Below, in pieces: positions 52,054-61,450 of a stretch of DNA of 64,000 bases (position 1 is its first letter; every line of letters starts with the position of its first letter). The notes below the pieces were generated by a model. That model was not told the DNA's origin. It saw only the letters and a program-made list of their open reading frames with translations, and did no database searches. The DNA is from Methylotenera sp965234545. Its GTDB lineage: Bacteria; Pseudomonadota; Gammaproteobacteria; Burkholderiales; Methylophilaceae. The translations under genes were made by a program, and so were the position numbers. Location: the NCBI GenBank assembly GCA_965234545.1, contig OZ248348.1:434001-498000 (forward strand), read 5' to 3'.

Positions 52054-54495
52054 TTAAGACACCACCACGTTGATCAGTTTGTTCGGCACCACGATGATTT
52101 TTCGTACTTGCAAAGGCGCTTCCATAAATTTTTGCACAAAGGGCTGTGCCAAGGCTAATTGTTCCAATTGCGCCTTGCTTTCGGTTTTAGCCACGGTGAG
52201 GCTGCCGCGCAATTTGCCGTTGACTTGAATGACGTATTCCACGCTGTCTTGTTCCATGGCAGTGGGGTCAGCCAGTGGCCATGAGGCGTCCAATATGTGA
52301 CTGCCTGGGCAAAGTTCGGCCCAAAGCGCTTGGCATACGTGCGGCACGATGGGCGAGAGCAAGAGCGCCACGTTTTGCAACACTTCTTGTCGCACCTGGC
52401 GGCTGAGGGTTTGCGTGCATTCCATTTTTGCTAAAGCGTTCATCAGTTCCATTACCGAGGAAATGGCGGTATTGAAACTGTGGCGTCGACCGTAATCGTC
52501 GGCTACTTTGTCTATGGTCTGGTGCAATTGCAAGCGCAGCGTTTTTAGTTCGGCATTCAATTCCCCGCTGCCGTATGCGGCTACCGTGCCCAATGCGACG
52601 TGGTCGTAGACTGCTTTCCATAGACGGCGTAAGAAGCGGTGCGCTCCTTCAACGCCACTGTCGGCCCACTCCAAGCTTTGTTCTGGGGGTGCAGCGAACA
52701 TCATGAACAACCTGGCCGTGTCGGCACCGTAAGCATCAATTAAGGCTTGCGGGTCCACGGTGTTGCCTTTGGATTTACTCATTTTTGAGCCGTCTTTTAA
52801 GACCATGCCCTGCGTCAGTAAATTGGTAAACGGCTCGTCGTTGCTAATTAAACCGACGTCGCGCATTAGTTTGTTAAAGAAGCGTGCATACAGCAAATGC
52901 AAGATGGCGTGCTCTATGCCCCCTACGTATTGATCGACTGGTAACCAATAATTGGCGCGCTGGTCAACCATAGCCGAATGGCTATCGAAACTGGCGTAGC
53001 GTGCAAAATACCAGGACGATTCAAAAAAGGTATCCAAGGTGTCGGTTTCACGTTGCGCTTTGGCGCCGCATTGTGGGCAGCTGGTTTCATAGAAGCCGGG
53101 GTCTTTTTTGATGGGTGAGCCGACGCCATCCATGACCACGTCTTCAGGCAAGACCACCGGTAATTGCTCGGCTGGCACCGGCACTTCGCCGCAACTGGCG
53201 CAATGCACGATGGGGATAGGGCAGCCCCAGTAGCGTTGGCGCGACACGCCCCAATCGCGTAGACGGAATTGGCTGCGTTTTTGCCCTAGGTTTTTTTCGC
53301 TAAGCGCGCTAGCGATGGCGTCGCTGGCTTGCGCAAAATTTAAACCATCAAATTCACCGGAGTTAAACAATAGGCCGTGTTCAGTCATAGGCAGGCTGTC
53401 GGCATCGCTTTGTTTAATCACCGCTTTAATCGGCAATTGGTATTTGCTGGCGAATTCAAAATCACGCTCATCGTGGGCAGGCACAGCCATAACCGCGCCT
53501 TCGCCGTAGCTAGCTAAGACGTAGTTGGCTACCCAGACTGGCAAGCGTTCGCCATTATGTGGGTGGCTGACAAACAAACCGGTGGCCATGCCTTTTTTCT
53601 CGGCGGTGGCGAGGTCGGCTTCGGCGACGCTGCCACGTTTGCATTCGGCAATAAAAGCAGCCAAGTCTGGGTTAGTCAGTGCGGCTTGCGTGGCCAAGGC
53701 ATGTTCAGCGGCCACCGCTACATAGCTTACGCCCATCAAGGTGTCCGGACGCGTGGTGTAAACTTTTAGTTGGCCATCTTGACCCAGTAGCGGAAAAGCC
53801 ACCTCGCAACCGTAGCTTTTGCCTATCCAATTGCGCTGCATGGTTTTGACTTGCTCAGGCCAACCGTCAAGTTGGTCTAAATCGCTCAGCAGTTCTTCTG
53901 CGTAGGCGGTGATTTTCATGAAGTATTGTGGGATGTCGCGCTTCTCTACCAAGGCGCCGCTGCGCCAACCGCGGCCGTCTATGACTTGCTCGTTGGCTAG
54001 CACGGTGCCGTCTACGGGGTCCCAATTGACCGTAGCGGTTTTTTTGTAGATCAAGCCTTTTTTGTATAGCTCAGTAAACAACCACTGTTCCCAGCGGTAG
54101 TATTCCGGCGTGCACGTCGCTATTTCCCGATTCCAATCGACGCCCAAACCCAATTGTTTGAGCTGGGTTTTCATGTGCTCTATGTTTTCATAAGTCCATT
54201 TAGCCGGCGCGGTGTTGTGCTTAATGGCGGCATTTTCCGCCGGCAAACCAAACGCATCCCAACCCATAGGCTGCATAACGTTGTAGCCTTTCATCTTATG
54301 GAAACGACTCAAGACATCGCCTATGGTGTAATTGCGCACGTGGCCCATGTGCAAGCGCCCAGAGGGGTAGGGAAACATGGACAAACAATAGTATTTTGGT
54401 TTATCGCTGGTTTCCTTGGCGGCAAAGGTTTTTTTGCTTGCCCATTCGTTTTGGGCGGCGCGTTCGATTTCTTGGAAGGGGTACTGCTGCTGCAT
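52054..54495 (-). CDS. leuS: Leucine--tRNA ligase
   Basis: LeuRS charges tRNA-Leu and edits mischarged tRNAs. The 813-residue protein has the HIGH equivalent in SMFPYPSGRLHMGHVRNYTIGD (in parts), NWDPVDGTVLANEQV, the editing region TTRPDTLMGVSYVAVAAEH, a CASCG/CPQCG zinc pair, and KMSKSKGNTVDP. It is somewhat shorter than the E. coli enzyme (860). A perfect TATAAT on this strand (54537-54532) lies 37 bases before the ATG. It heads the leuS-lptE-holA-proA-nadD block. Confidence 0.97.
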   Translation of the reverse strand: MQQQYPFQEIERAAQNEWASKKTFAAKETSDKPKYYCLSMFPYPSGRLHMGHVRNYTIGDVLSRFHKMKGYNVMQPMGWDAFGLPAENAAIKHNTAPAKWTYENIEHMKTQLKQLGLGVDWNREIATCTPEYYRWEQWLFTELYKKGLIYKKTATVNWDPVDGTVLANEQVIDGRGWRSGALVEKRDIPQYFMKITAYAEELLSDLDQLDGWPEQVKTMQRNWIGKSYGCEVAFPLLGQDGQLKVYTTRPDTLMGVSYVAVAAEHALATQAALTNPDLAAFIAECKRGSVAEADLATAEKKGMATGLFVSHPHNGERLPVWVANYVLASYGEGAVMAVPAHDERDFEFASKYQLPIKAVIKQSDADSLPMTEHGLLFNSGEFDGLNFAQASDAIASALSEKNLGQKRSQFRLRDWGVSRQRYWGCPIPIVHCASCGEVPVPAEQLPVVLPEDVVMDGVGSPIKKDPGFYETSCPQCGAKAQRETDTLDTFFESSWYFARYASFDSHSAMVDQRANYWLPVDQYVGGIEHAILHLLYARFFNKLMRDVGLISNDEPFTNLLTQGMVLKDGSKMSKSKGNTVDPQALIDAYGADTARLFMMFAAPPEQSLEWADSGVEGAHRFLRRLWKAVYDHVALGTVAAYGSGELNAELKTLRLQLHQTIDKVADDYGRRHSFNTAISSVMELMNALAKMECTQTLSRQVRQEVLQNVALLLSPIVPHVCQALWAELCPGSHILDASWPLADPTAMEQDSVEYVIQVNGKLRGSLTVAKTESKAQLEQLALAQPFVQKFMEAPLQVRKIIVVPNKLINVVVS

Positions 54496-54531
54496 AATTT
54501 AAGGCTTCATGGAATGTAATGGAATGGCTAG

Positions 54532-54537
54532 ATTATA
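54532..54537 (-). promoter_or_regulatory. -10 element of the leuS operon
   Basis: A perfect TATAAT on the minus strand lies 37 bases before the leuS ATG, in the 113-base gap after the VanZ gene. No strong -35 hexamer is seen at the normal distance, so the promoter may be weak. Confidence 0.5.
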
Positions 54538-54608
54538 CCTTTGGCCGTCCAATAATGCGATTTTTAGCTGGAATAATCGGGCGGCGATGCACGCTTAACG
54601 CGGCCCAG

Positions 54609-54965
54609 TTAAGGGCGCTTGAGGCTTAATTGGTAGACGCTGTAGCCGATCAAAACGCCTAGGGTATCGGCCAAGCTGTCGTAAACGTCACCGTAGCGGC
54701 CAAGCTGCAGCAGGCTTTGCAATATCTCTATGACTGCCCCATGCAGGATTAAGCCCAGTAAGACGGCAGGCAGAAAGCGCGGGAAAGCAAAGCAGCCAAT
54801 GAGGGCCAATAAAGCAAAGGCCAGGCCGTGTTGGGCTTTGTCCCAAAACAACAAGGCTTGCGGCAAGGAGGACCCAGGCATTAAACCCAAGACGGTTACC
54901 AAGACCAGGCCAGCCCAAAAGCTTAAGCTTAAGGCAGGCATGAGCAAGGAGGCTGGTTTGGCCAA
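54609..54965 (-). CDS. VanZ-like family membrane protein
   Basis: A 118-residue membrane protein with four hydrophobic segments. Family features are LPGSSLPQALLFWDKAQHGLAFALLALIG-like residues (in parts), the conserved Asp-Lys-xxH of the first loop, HGAVIEILQSLLQLGRYGDVYDSLADTLGVLIG (in parts), typical of VanZ/YqgA-type proteins. VanZ confers low-level teicoplanin resistance in enterococci, but chromosomal members in Gram-negatives have no known role. It lies 20 bases behind adk. Confidence 0.88.
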   Translation of the reverse strand: MAKPASLLMPALSLSFWAGLVLVTVLGLMPGSSLPQALLFWDKAQHGLAFALLALIGCFAFPRFLPAVLLGLILHGAVIEILQSLLQLGRYGDVYDSLADTLGVLIGYSVYQLSLKRP

Positions 54966-54985
54966 GAGTTAACTTTGGCTAAAGC

Positions 54986-55639
54986 TTATTTAAGTGCAGC
55001 GAATATGCTATCGCGTATGGCGTTCATGTCGCCCAAGCCGTTGACGAAGACGTGCTTAGGTGCACCGGCTACGCCGCTATTGGCCCAGTCCGCGTAGTAT
55101 TTCACCAATGGCTTGGTCTGGCTATGGTAGACATTGAGTCGGGTCATGACGGTTTCAGCGGCGTCGTCTGGGCGCTGCACCAAGTCTTCACCGCTAATGT
55201 CGTCTTTGCCAGCTACTTTGGGTGGGTTGAATTTGATGTGGTAAGTGCGACCGCTGGCTGGGTGGGAACGACGACCGCTCATGCGCTCAACAATGGCGTC
55301 GTCGGGCACGTCAATTTCCACTACGTAGTCTATGCCTACGCCGGCCTGTTTCATGGCCTCGGCCTGAGGTATGGTGCGCGGAAACCCGTCGAATAAAAAG
55401 CCGTTGGCGCAATCGGCTTCTTTAATGCGCTCGCTGACTAAGCCTATGATCACTGCATCCGGCACTAAACCGCCGCTGTCCATGAAACTTTTTGCTTCCA
55501 AACCCAAGGGGCTGCCGGCCTTAACCGCGGCACGCAACATGTCGCCGGTTGAGATTTGTGGAATGTTAAATTTTTCACGTAAGTAGGTAGCTTGAGTGCC
55601 TTTACCTGCACCAGGCGCGCCTAGAAGTATGATACGCAT
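54986..55639 (-). CDS. adk: Adenylate kinase
   Basis: Adk equilibrates ATP, ADP and AMP. The 217-residue protein is the long form with a lid: P-loop MRIILLGAPGAGKGTQA, STGDMLRAAVKAGS, FLFDGFPRTIPQAEAM, and the lid GRRSHPASGRTYHIKFNPPK. No zinc cysteines are present in the lid, as is usual in Gram-negatives. An extended -10 promoter element lies at 55688-55693. VanZ is 20 bases downstream. Confidence 0.98.
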   Translation of the reverse strand: MRIILLGAPGAGKGTQATYLREKFNIPQISTGDMLRAAVKAGSPLGLEAKSFMDSGGLVPDAVIIGLVSERIKEADCANGFLFDGFPRTIPQAEAMKQAGVGIDYVVEIDVPDDAIVERMSGRRSHPASGRTYHIKFNPPKVAGKDDISGEDLVQRPDDAAETVMTRLNVYHSQTKPLVKYYADWANSGVAGAPKHVFVNGLGDMNAIRDSIFAALK

Positions 55640-55687
55640 AAGGTCGTCCTAAAAAAGTTGGTTGAAAATCGATGCTGCTAATCAAGC

Positions 55688-55696
55688 ATTATATCA
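55688..55696 (-). promoter_or_regulatory. Extended -10 promoter element of adk
   Basis: On the minus strand TGATATAAT reads as TGn-TATAAT, an extended -10 element, about 49 bases before the adk start codon. It overlaps the rsmA stop codon. No good -35 is seen, as is usual for extended -10 promoters. Confidence 0.55.
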
Positions 55697-56473
55697 GCTC
55701 AGGTAATTGGCTATGGCGACAAAATCGGCCACGCTTAAATTTTCTGCTCGCTGTTGCGAGTCTATGTTTAGGGCGCTAAAGCCTTCGTCTGCTAATAGGC
55801 CTTTCAGGGTGTTGCGCAAAGTCTTGCGGCGTTGAGAGAAAGCCGCCAACACGACTTTTGCAAACACGGCTTCATCTTTGGCGATAAATGGTAGCGTGGC
55901 GTGCGGCACGCAGCGTACAAAAGCCGATTCCACTTTGGGTGCGGGCTCAAATGCGCCGGGGGGCACGGTGATCAAATAGTCCATGTGCAAGTGGTATTGC
56001 AGCATCACGCTTAACCTGCCATAAGCCGACGTTGAAGCTTGCGCCACCATGCGTTCCACCACCTCTTTTTGCAGCATAAAGTGCATGTCAGTGATGTGCG
56101 ATACATTGGCCAGCAAGTGAAATAAGATGGGGGTGGAAATGTTGTAGGGTAGGTTGCCGGTAACGCGTAAGCCTCGGCCTAAGCTGCTGAAATCGAATTT
56201 AAGGGCGTCGGCATTGTGTATGCGGATTTTGCTTTGCGCATACGCTGGCTTGGCATACTCCGCTTGCATCCAAGCGATGATGTCGCGGTCCACTTCTACC
56301 ACATGCAGTTGTTTTAATTTTTGCAGCAAGGGTTTGGTCAACGCACCTAGCCCTGGGCCTATTTCCACCATGAGGTCGGCGGCTTGCGGGGCAATCGCCT
56401 CGACTAAGCTGTTGATGACGCCTTGGTCGGTGAGAAAATTTTGGCCAAAGCGTTTTTTTGCGACGTGTTTCAT
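55694..56473 (-). CDS. rsmA: 16S rRNA dimethyladenosine transferase
   Basis: RsmA (KsgA) dimethylates A1518 and A1519 of 16S rRNA. The 259-residue protein starts KHVAKKRFGQNFLTDQGVI and has MVEIGPGLGALTKPLL (SAM motif I), VEVDRDI, and the catalytic NLPYNISTPILFHLL (NLPY). FSQRRKTLRNTLKGL is a typical C-terminal segment. It is at the end of the lptD-surA-pdxA-rsmA run, 12 bases behind pdxA. Confidence 0.97.
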   Translation of the reverse strand: MKHVAKKRFGQNFLTDQGVINSLVEAIAPQAADLMVEIGPGLGALTKPLLQKLKQLHVVEVDRDIIAWMQAEYAKPAYAQSKIRIHNADALKFDFSSLGRGLRVTGNLPYNISTPILFHLLANVSHITDMHFMLQKEVVERMVAQASTSAYGRLSVMLQYHLHMDYLITVPPGAFEPAPKVESAFVRCVPHATLPFIAKDEAVFAKVVLAAFSQRRKTLRNTLKGLLADEGFSALNIDSQQRAENLSVADFVAIANYLS

Positions 56474-56485
56474 GGTTTATTGGTC

Positions 56486-57481
56486 TTAGGCGGCACGTTG
56501 ACGGCTGAGTTCTATGGCTAAATCGATGGCGGCCAACAAGCTGCCTATTTCGATTTGGCCAGTACCGGCTAGCGTTAAAGCGGTACCGTGGTCGACGGAG
56601 GTGCGCAGTATGGGTAAGCCCAGTGTGACATTGACCCCAGTGCCGAAGCTGGCATGCTTGAGCACAGGAAGCCCTTGGTCGTGGTACATGGCTAAGACGG
56701 CATCCGCTTGTTGCAAATTACCAGGCGAAAATAAGGTATCGGCCGGCAAGGCGCCGATTAATTGCATGCCTACGCTACGCAGTTTGGTTAATACCGGGTT
56801 GATGATTTCAATTTCTTCGCGACCCAAGTAACCGTCTTCACCGGCGTGCGGGTTCAAGCCCGCTACTAAGATACGCGGTTGGGCAATAGCAAACTTAGCG
56901 ATTAAATCCTCATGCAAGATGCGCAAGCAAGTCTCTAAGCTGGTCTGGGTAATGGCGGCTGGCACATCCTTGAGTGCTAAATGCGTGGTCGCCAGTGCCA
57001 CGCGCATGCCACCGCCGACCAGCATCATGACCACTTGCGGAGTGCAACTTAATTCGGCTAAGAATTCCGTGTGCCCGCTAAAGGTAATCCCGGCAGCGTT
57101 GATGATGCCTTTATGCATGGGCGCGGTGACCAGCGCATCAAACTCATGGTTTAGGCAAGCTAGCGTGGCGCTGCGTAAGCAATCCAGAACGTATGGGCTG
57201 TTGTTTGCATTGAGTACGCCGGGTTGTGCGGTTTCTGGCAGCGCCTGATCCCAAACCGTCAGGCTGCCATTGCCGAGATGGCGTTTGGGTTGCTGTGCGG
57301 CATACGTTTGGGTGTGCAAAGGCAAGCCCAGCATAGCGGCACGCGCTTGCAGCATGGCCGCATTGGCGATGACCACCAGCTCGGCATCCAGTTTTTGCTG
57401 TGCCAACATCACGCACAAATCCGGACCTATGCCAGCCGGTTCACCGGCGCTGAGGAGAATTTTTGGTAAGACGGCGGTCAT
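56486..57481 (-). CDS. pdxA: 4-hydroxythreonine-4-phosphate dehydrogenase
   Basis: PdxA is an NAD-dependent enzyme of pyridoxal phosphate synthesis. The 331-residue protein has LSAGEPAGIGPDL, TAPMHKGIINAAGITFSGHTEF (in parts), GLNPHAGEDGYLGREE with the metal His, and MYHDQGLPVLKHASFG with the Asp/His ligands. The order surA-pdxA-rsmA is classical. It follows surA by 45 bases and precedes rsmA by 12. Confidence 0.97.
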   Translation of the reverse strand: MTAVLPKILLSAGEPAGIGPDLCVMLAQQKLDAELVVIANAAMLQARAAMLGLPLHTQTYAAQQPKRHLGNGSLTVWDQALPETAQPGVLNANNSPYVLDCLRSATLACLNHEFDALVTAPMHKGIINAAGITFSGHTEFLAELSCTPQVVMMLVGGGMRVALATTHLALKDVPAAITQTSLETCLRILHEDLIAKFAIAQPRILVAGLNPHAGEDGYLGREEIEIINPVLTKLRSVGMQLIGALPADTLFSPGNLQQADAVLAMYHDQGLPVLKHASFGTGVNVTLGLPILRTSVDHGTALTLAGTGQIEIGSLLAAIDLAIELSRQRAA

Positions 57482-57526
57482 GCGAGGACAAGACTTTGCA
57501 GAGCGAAAAGCTTGGTCGTATGGTGC

Positions 57527-58852
57527 TTAAAATTTATCTTCAAGCCGTATTTCCACGTAGGCGCGGTCACGCAATTCGCGTATCCAATCTTGGTAGGCTT
57601 CGTCGGCTTTTTTCGCACGTATTTCTTGGCGCGCTTTAAGTCTAGCGGCTTCTTTGCTCATGTCTTGGCTGCGACGTTCCATGACTTGAATCAGGTGCCA
57701 ACCAAATTGCGTGCGCACCGGCATGCTGATTTGCAAGTCTTTTAGTTCGTTCATGGCTTTTTCAAACTGAGGCACGGTATCGCCTGGGTTGACCCAATTT
57801 AAATCGCCACCACTGGAGGCTGTGCTGTCTTCGGAGTATTGCCTGGCCAAGGCTTCAAATTTTTCGCCGTTATCCAAGCGTTCTTTGATGCCGTCAATTT
57901 TGAGTTTGCCGTCTTTTTCAGACATGATTTCCGACAGCTTGATTAAGATATGCCTGGCATGGGTTTGTTGTATGACCAAGGGCGAGTTGCCGCCGCGTTT
58001 GTTGTTCAATTTCAATACATGGAAACCGTTAGGGCTGCGCAGTGGGGCGGACACTTCGCCTACTTTCATGGCTTTTAGGGCATCGAGAAACAAGGCCGGC
58101 ATTTGTGCGGCACTTTTCCAGCCAAGGCTGCCGCCTTCTAAGGCGTTGGGCGCATCGGAATAGCTGGCGGATACTTTGGCAAAACTCACCCCCGCATTCA
58201 GCTCGCCCAGCGCTTTATCTACTTTGCTTTTGGCTTTTTGTATGTCTTCCGTGGCACCTTCTTCTGGGGTGCGGATCAGCAAGTGGGCAATCTCGTACTC
58301 GTCTTGATTTTCATTGTTGGCCGCTTGGCTGGTTAAGAAGTTATCTATTTCCGATTCGCTGACGTTGACTCGGCCATCCACTTCTCGCTCGCGCAAGCGT
58401 GCTAGGGTAATTTCATTGCGTATGTCTGCCCGAAATTTTGTCATGCTAACGCCGTCTTTGGCTAAGGCTTCGCTAAATTCAGCCAGGCTCAATTGGTTTT
58501 GCTCAGCAATCCGACCTATGGTTTTGTCCAGTTGGTTGTCGTCAACCTTCAGTCCGGTTTGCGCGGCGTATTGCAGTTGCAAGGTGTCGGTAATCAGGCG
58601 CTCTAAAATTTGTTTACGTAAAATCGCCTCAGCGGGCAATTCGGTGCCTTGTTTTTTAAATTGCGCCGTCACCGTCGCAATGCGGCTTTCCAGTTCTTGT
58701 TCGGTGACCACGGCTTGGTCGACGATGGCGACGATGCGATCCATTTTGACCACTTCGGCCGCTTGGGCGTTGAATTGGTATGCCAAGCCTAGTCCGGCCA
58801 ACAAGGCCATGAATTTAATAAAAGGTAGGTTAGAAATACGCAAAATATTCAC
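57527..58852 (-). CDS. surA: Periplasmic chaperone / peptidyl-prolyl isomerase SurA
   Basis: SurA escorts outer-membrane proteins, including LptD, to the Bam complex. The 441-residue protein has a signal peptide (ending FNAQA), an N-terminal chaperone region (about 35-180, VVTEQELESRIATV, LERLITDTLQLQYAAQTG), and two parvulin domains (about 188-285 and 300-400, with SASYSDAPNALEGGSLGWK and RQYSEDSTASSGGDLNWVNPG). It follows lptD by five bases, giving translational coupling. Confidence 0.96.
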   Translation of the reverse strand: MNILRISNLPFIKFMALLAGLGLAYQFNAQAAEVVKMDRIVAIVDQAVVTEQELESRIATVTAQFKKQGTELPAEAILRKQILERLITDTLQLQYAAQTGLKVDDNQLDKTIGRIAEQNQLSLAEFSEALAKDGVSMTKFRADIRNEITLARLREREVDGRVNVSESEIDNFLTSQAANNENQDEYEIAHLLIRTPEEGATEDIQKAKSKVDKALGELNAGVSFAKVSASYSDAPNALEGGSLGWKSAAQMPALFLDALKAMKVGEVSAPLRSPNGFHVLKLNNKRGGNSPLVIQQTHARHILIKLSEIMSEKDGKLKIDGIKERLDNGEKFEALARQYSEDSTASSGGDLNWVNPGDTVPQFEKAMNELKDLQISMPVRTQFGWHLIQVMERRSQDMSKEAARLKARQEIRAKKADEAYQDWIRELRDRAYVEIRLEDKF

Positions 58853-58857
58853 TCGTG

Positions 58858-61281
58858 TTAAGGTTGTTTGTAAATGTCAGGGATGCGTCCTGAGTGCATA
58901 TAGCCTGGTATGCTGCGTTCTATCACTTGCATAGGGTTAATGCCTATGGAGGCAATGCCACCCAATTCCACTTGGAAAAATAAGGCATAAACATCACCCG
59001 AGGTGGCGGTGCTTATTTTATGCATTACCGTTCGCGTTTGCCAGCAACCAGCATCATACTCTAATCCCGCTAGCGTTTCGACGACCTGCTTGTCTAATAG
59101 TGAATAATTGACGCGGGCGATGCCGTACCAGCCTCGACCCAGCGGCCATTGCCCGGATAAATCCACTTGCTCGATGGAGTCTTGGCGGTAGCTGTAGCTC
59201 AGGTTTAAGGCCTTGCCCGGTTCCGGGGTATAGCGACTGGTCAAAGTGGTGCTGACGAAGTTGTCTTTATCGGTATTGTATTGCCAGAAGGCATCAACGT
59301 TCCAGTGGGTTTTTAGGTTGGTGCTGAGCCCGGCTAAAATGTCAGAGCTGTTGCTGCTCCGGTACGCGCTTTGGTCGTTGTAATCCAGCGCCACTTTTTG
59401 ATCGTTAAAGTAATAACGTTGGCCTACGGTGGCCGACAGGCGCTGAGTGCCACTGTCGGTTTCAATTAAACGCGCCGTCAAGGACAGGCTAAGCTGATTG
59501 GCATTATTGATTCTGTCGTTACCGTTGAACTGATTTTCGCTAAACAAGCTACTGAAGTTTAAGTCAGACTGACTGGTGTCAAATACCGGCATGTAGGCTT
59601 GATTGACGTTAGGGATGTACAAGTAAAACAGCCTGGGTTCTATGGTTTGCGTGTAAGCCCGATCGGCAATTTTAAAATCCCGATCGAAAAATAAGCCGCT
59701 GTCCAAGCTGGCTATCGGTAAAGTCCTATGGTAGCTGTTGCGATTGTTGGGGTCGTCATCCAAGCTGTAGCTGGTGTGATGCACACCCAGCTTAGGCGTG
59801 AGGTAGCCGTATGCTTGGCTCATGGGCAAACTTAGGCTGGGATACAAGGTAGCGCGGGTGCCGGTGGCGGCGATTGGCGCCTTATGATTTTGATCAAACG
59901 CCACCAATTCGCTATACAGTTGCCCGTAAACCGGGCCGTAAAATTTTTCGCCTATCAGTGACAATTGCGGCAGCCGTTGGTAGGGGTAAGAGCTTTGGTC
60001 TAGGGTTTGAAATTGTTGTGCTAAGGCATTAAAGCGCCAAGTGTCATCGGCGTAATCCACATTGAACTGTTGTGGCAAATTAACTCGGCTGGTGCTGGTA
60101 ATTAGCGTGGATAGATCGGCAAAATATTGGTCATCCGAGACGTTTTCAACGTTGTACCCGGCCGACCAGCCTTGTTCAAATTGATGCTGATGCTTTAAGT
60201 TGAGGTAATAGCGGTTTTTGCCATTTTGCTTGTCGTCGGGCAGGTACTCTAGGTTGTCTATGCCAAAAAAATTGTCTTCCAGGTAGCGAAATTCGCCTTG
60301 CAATTGCAGGCCGCGCCGACTTAATACCCGGCTGGTGATAGTGGCGTCTTTATTGGGTGAAATGTTCCAATAATAGGGCACGGCCACTTCCACGCCGCTG
60401 TTTGACGTGGTGCCATAAGTAGGCGCCAATAGTCCGCTCTTGCGTTGGTCGTTGTAAGAAAAATTGAGCCATGGGGTATACAGCACGGTTTTACCCATGA
60501 CTTCTAAGTAGGCATTTTTGGCGCTGCCCGATTCGCTGTAATTGTTCAGTTTTAACTCGTCGGCTTTGATGTACCAATCGTCCACGCCGGCCGCGCAAGT
60601 GGTGTAGCGCGCCTCCTTAAAGCGTTTGACATCTTGCCCCTCAAACAGCACGCTTTTGGCATCACCACGGCCTTGTGAGGTGAGCTTGTTGGCGCTAAAG
60701 GTGGTGCTCACGTACAAAGAGCCCAGTACGTCGGTGGCCGAGCTAATCGGTTTGCTTGGGTAGTCCAGCATGCCGCTGTTGTCGGGCATGAGGCGGGCAT
60801 GCTCGGCCGCTATGCGTGTCGAATTGAGCGGCGCTGGCTGTGCCGTTGCTCTGGGTAGCATGCTGAAGCGGGCATTTTTAAATTCGCCCAATTGGCTAGA
60901 CAGTTGCAAGCGCAATTCCGAGCCTTCAATTTTGGCGTTGTCCAAGCTGATAGCTACGTTGCCGGTGACGTGCAATTCATCGTTTTGCAAGTCGTAGTCT
61001 ATGACATCGCCCGAAACACTTTGTTGACCACGGCGCATGCTAGCGTGACCCGTTGCACGCATATTGCGCTCTAGGTGCAATTCCAGTTTATCCCCATCGA
61101 TTAACACGCTGTCCTTTAAAACGGTGTCGTTTTCTTCTGCCAATTGATCTGCTTGCGCGGGCAGCGTATAGCAAAAAAATGCCACCAACATAGGCCAAGA
61201 AAAACGCCGGCTTAGCGTGCGGGTGCGACCTTTTGCAGGCTTGCTGCGTAGGCTATTTGGGGAGGTAAAAAAAAGGGGCAC
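58858..61281 (-). CDS. lptD: LPS-assembly outer membrane protein LptD
   Basis: LptD inserts lipopolysaccharide into the outer membrane with LptE. The 807-residue protein has a signal peptide (cleavage near residue 45, LPAQADQ), an N-terminal OstA/jellyroll domain (about 50-200, IDGDKLELHLERNMRATGHA), and a C-terminal barrel. Conserved stretches are ARYTTCAAGVDDWYIKA, TPWLNFSYNDQRKSGLLAPTYG (in parts), and LAGLEYDAGCWQTR. The mature protein has only two cysteines, Cys229 and Cys746, so one disulfide is possible, while E. coli LptD has four. Translation appears to start at GTG 61281; ATG 61191 would give a shorter signal peptide. Confidence 0.94.
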   Translation of the reverse strand: MPLFFTSPNSLRSKPAKGRTRTLSRRFSWPMLVAFFCYTLPAQADQLAEENDTVLKDSVLIDGDKLELHLERNMRATGHASMRRGQQSVSGDVIDYDLQNDELHVTGNVAISLDNAKIEGSELRLQLSSQLGEFKNARFSMLPRATAQPAPLNSTRIAAEHARLMPDNSGMLDYPSKPISSATDVLGSLYVSTTFSANKLTSQGRGDAKSVLFEGQDVKRFKEARYTTCAAGVDDWYIKADELKLNNYSESGSAKNAYLEVMGKTVLYTPWLNFSYNDQRKSGLLAPTYGTTSNSGVEVAVPYYWNISPNKDATITSRVLSRRGLQLQGEFRYLEDNFFGIDNLEYLPDDKQNGKNRYYLNLKHQHQFEQGWSAGYNVENVSDDQYFADLSTLITSTSRVNLPQQFNVDYADDTWRFNALAQQFQTLDQSSYPYQRLPQLSLIGEKFYGPVYGQLYSELVAFDQNHKAPIAATGTRATLYPSLSLPMSQAYGYLTPKLGVHHTSYSLDDDPNNRNSYHRTLPIASLDSGLFFDRDFKIADRAYTQTIEPRLFYLYIPNVNQAYMPVFDTSQSDLNFSSLFSENQFNGNDRINNANQLSLSLTARLIETDSGTQRLSATVGQRYYFNDQKVALDYNDQSAYRSSNSSDILAGLSTNLKTHWNVDAFWQYNTDKDNFVSTTLTSRYTPEPGKALNLSYSYRQDSIEQVDLSGQWPLGRGWYGIARVNYSLLDKQVVETLAGLEYDAGCWQTRTVMHKISTATSGDVYALFFQVELGGIASIGINPMQVIERSIPGYMHSGRIPDIYKQP

Positions 61282-61406
61282 GGGTGATTGGCAGAGGTTT
61301 TATTTTAAGGATGAGTTTATCGATGCTAAAATCTCACAAATAGGGCTTTTTGGCAATCAATAACTGGGCATGACCGCCAGGTCAATTGGCTTGCGCTAGG
61401 GCCGAT

Positions 61407-61435
61407 TTGCAGCATAAACAATCTCATTATATAAC
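61407..61435 (+). promoter_or_regulatory. Promoter of amgK-murU
   Basis: TTGCAG (61407-61412) and TATAAC (61430-61435) are 17 bases apart. The predicted start is within ten bases of the GTG start codon at 61451, so the message would have almost no leader and no visible ribosome site. Confidence 0.6.
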
Positions 61436-61450
61436 ATTGGATACACCCTC

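Noticed and set aside
58314..58934. 206-codon open frame antisense to surA/lptD
   Set aside because: Antisense to two clearly conserved genes, no ribosome site and no family resemblance.
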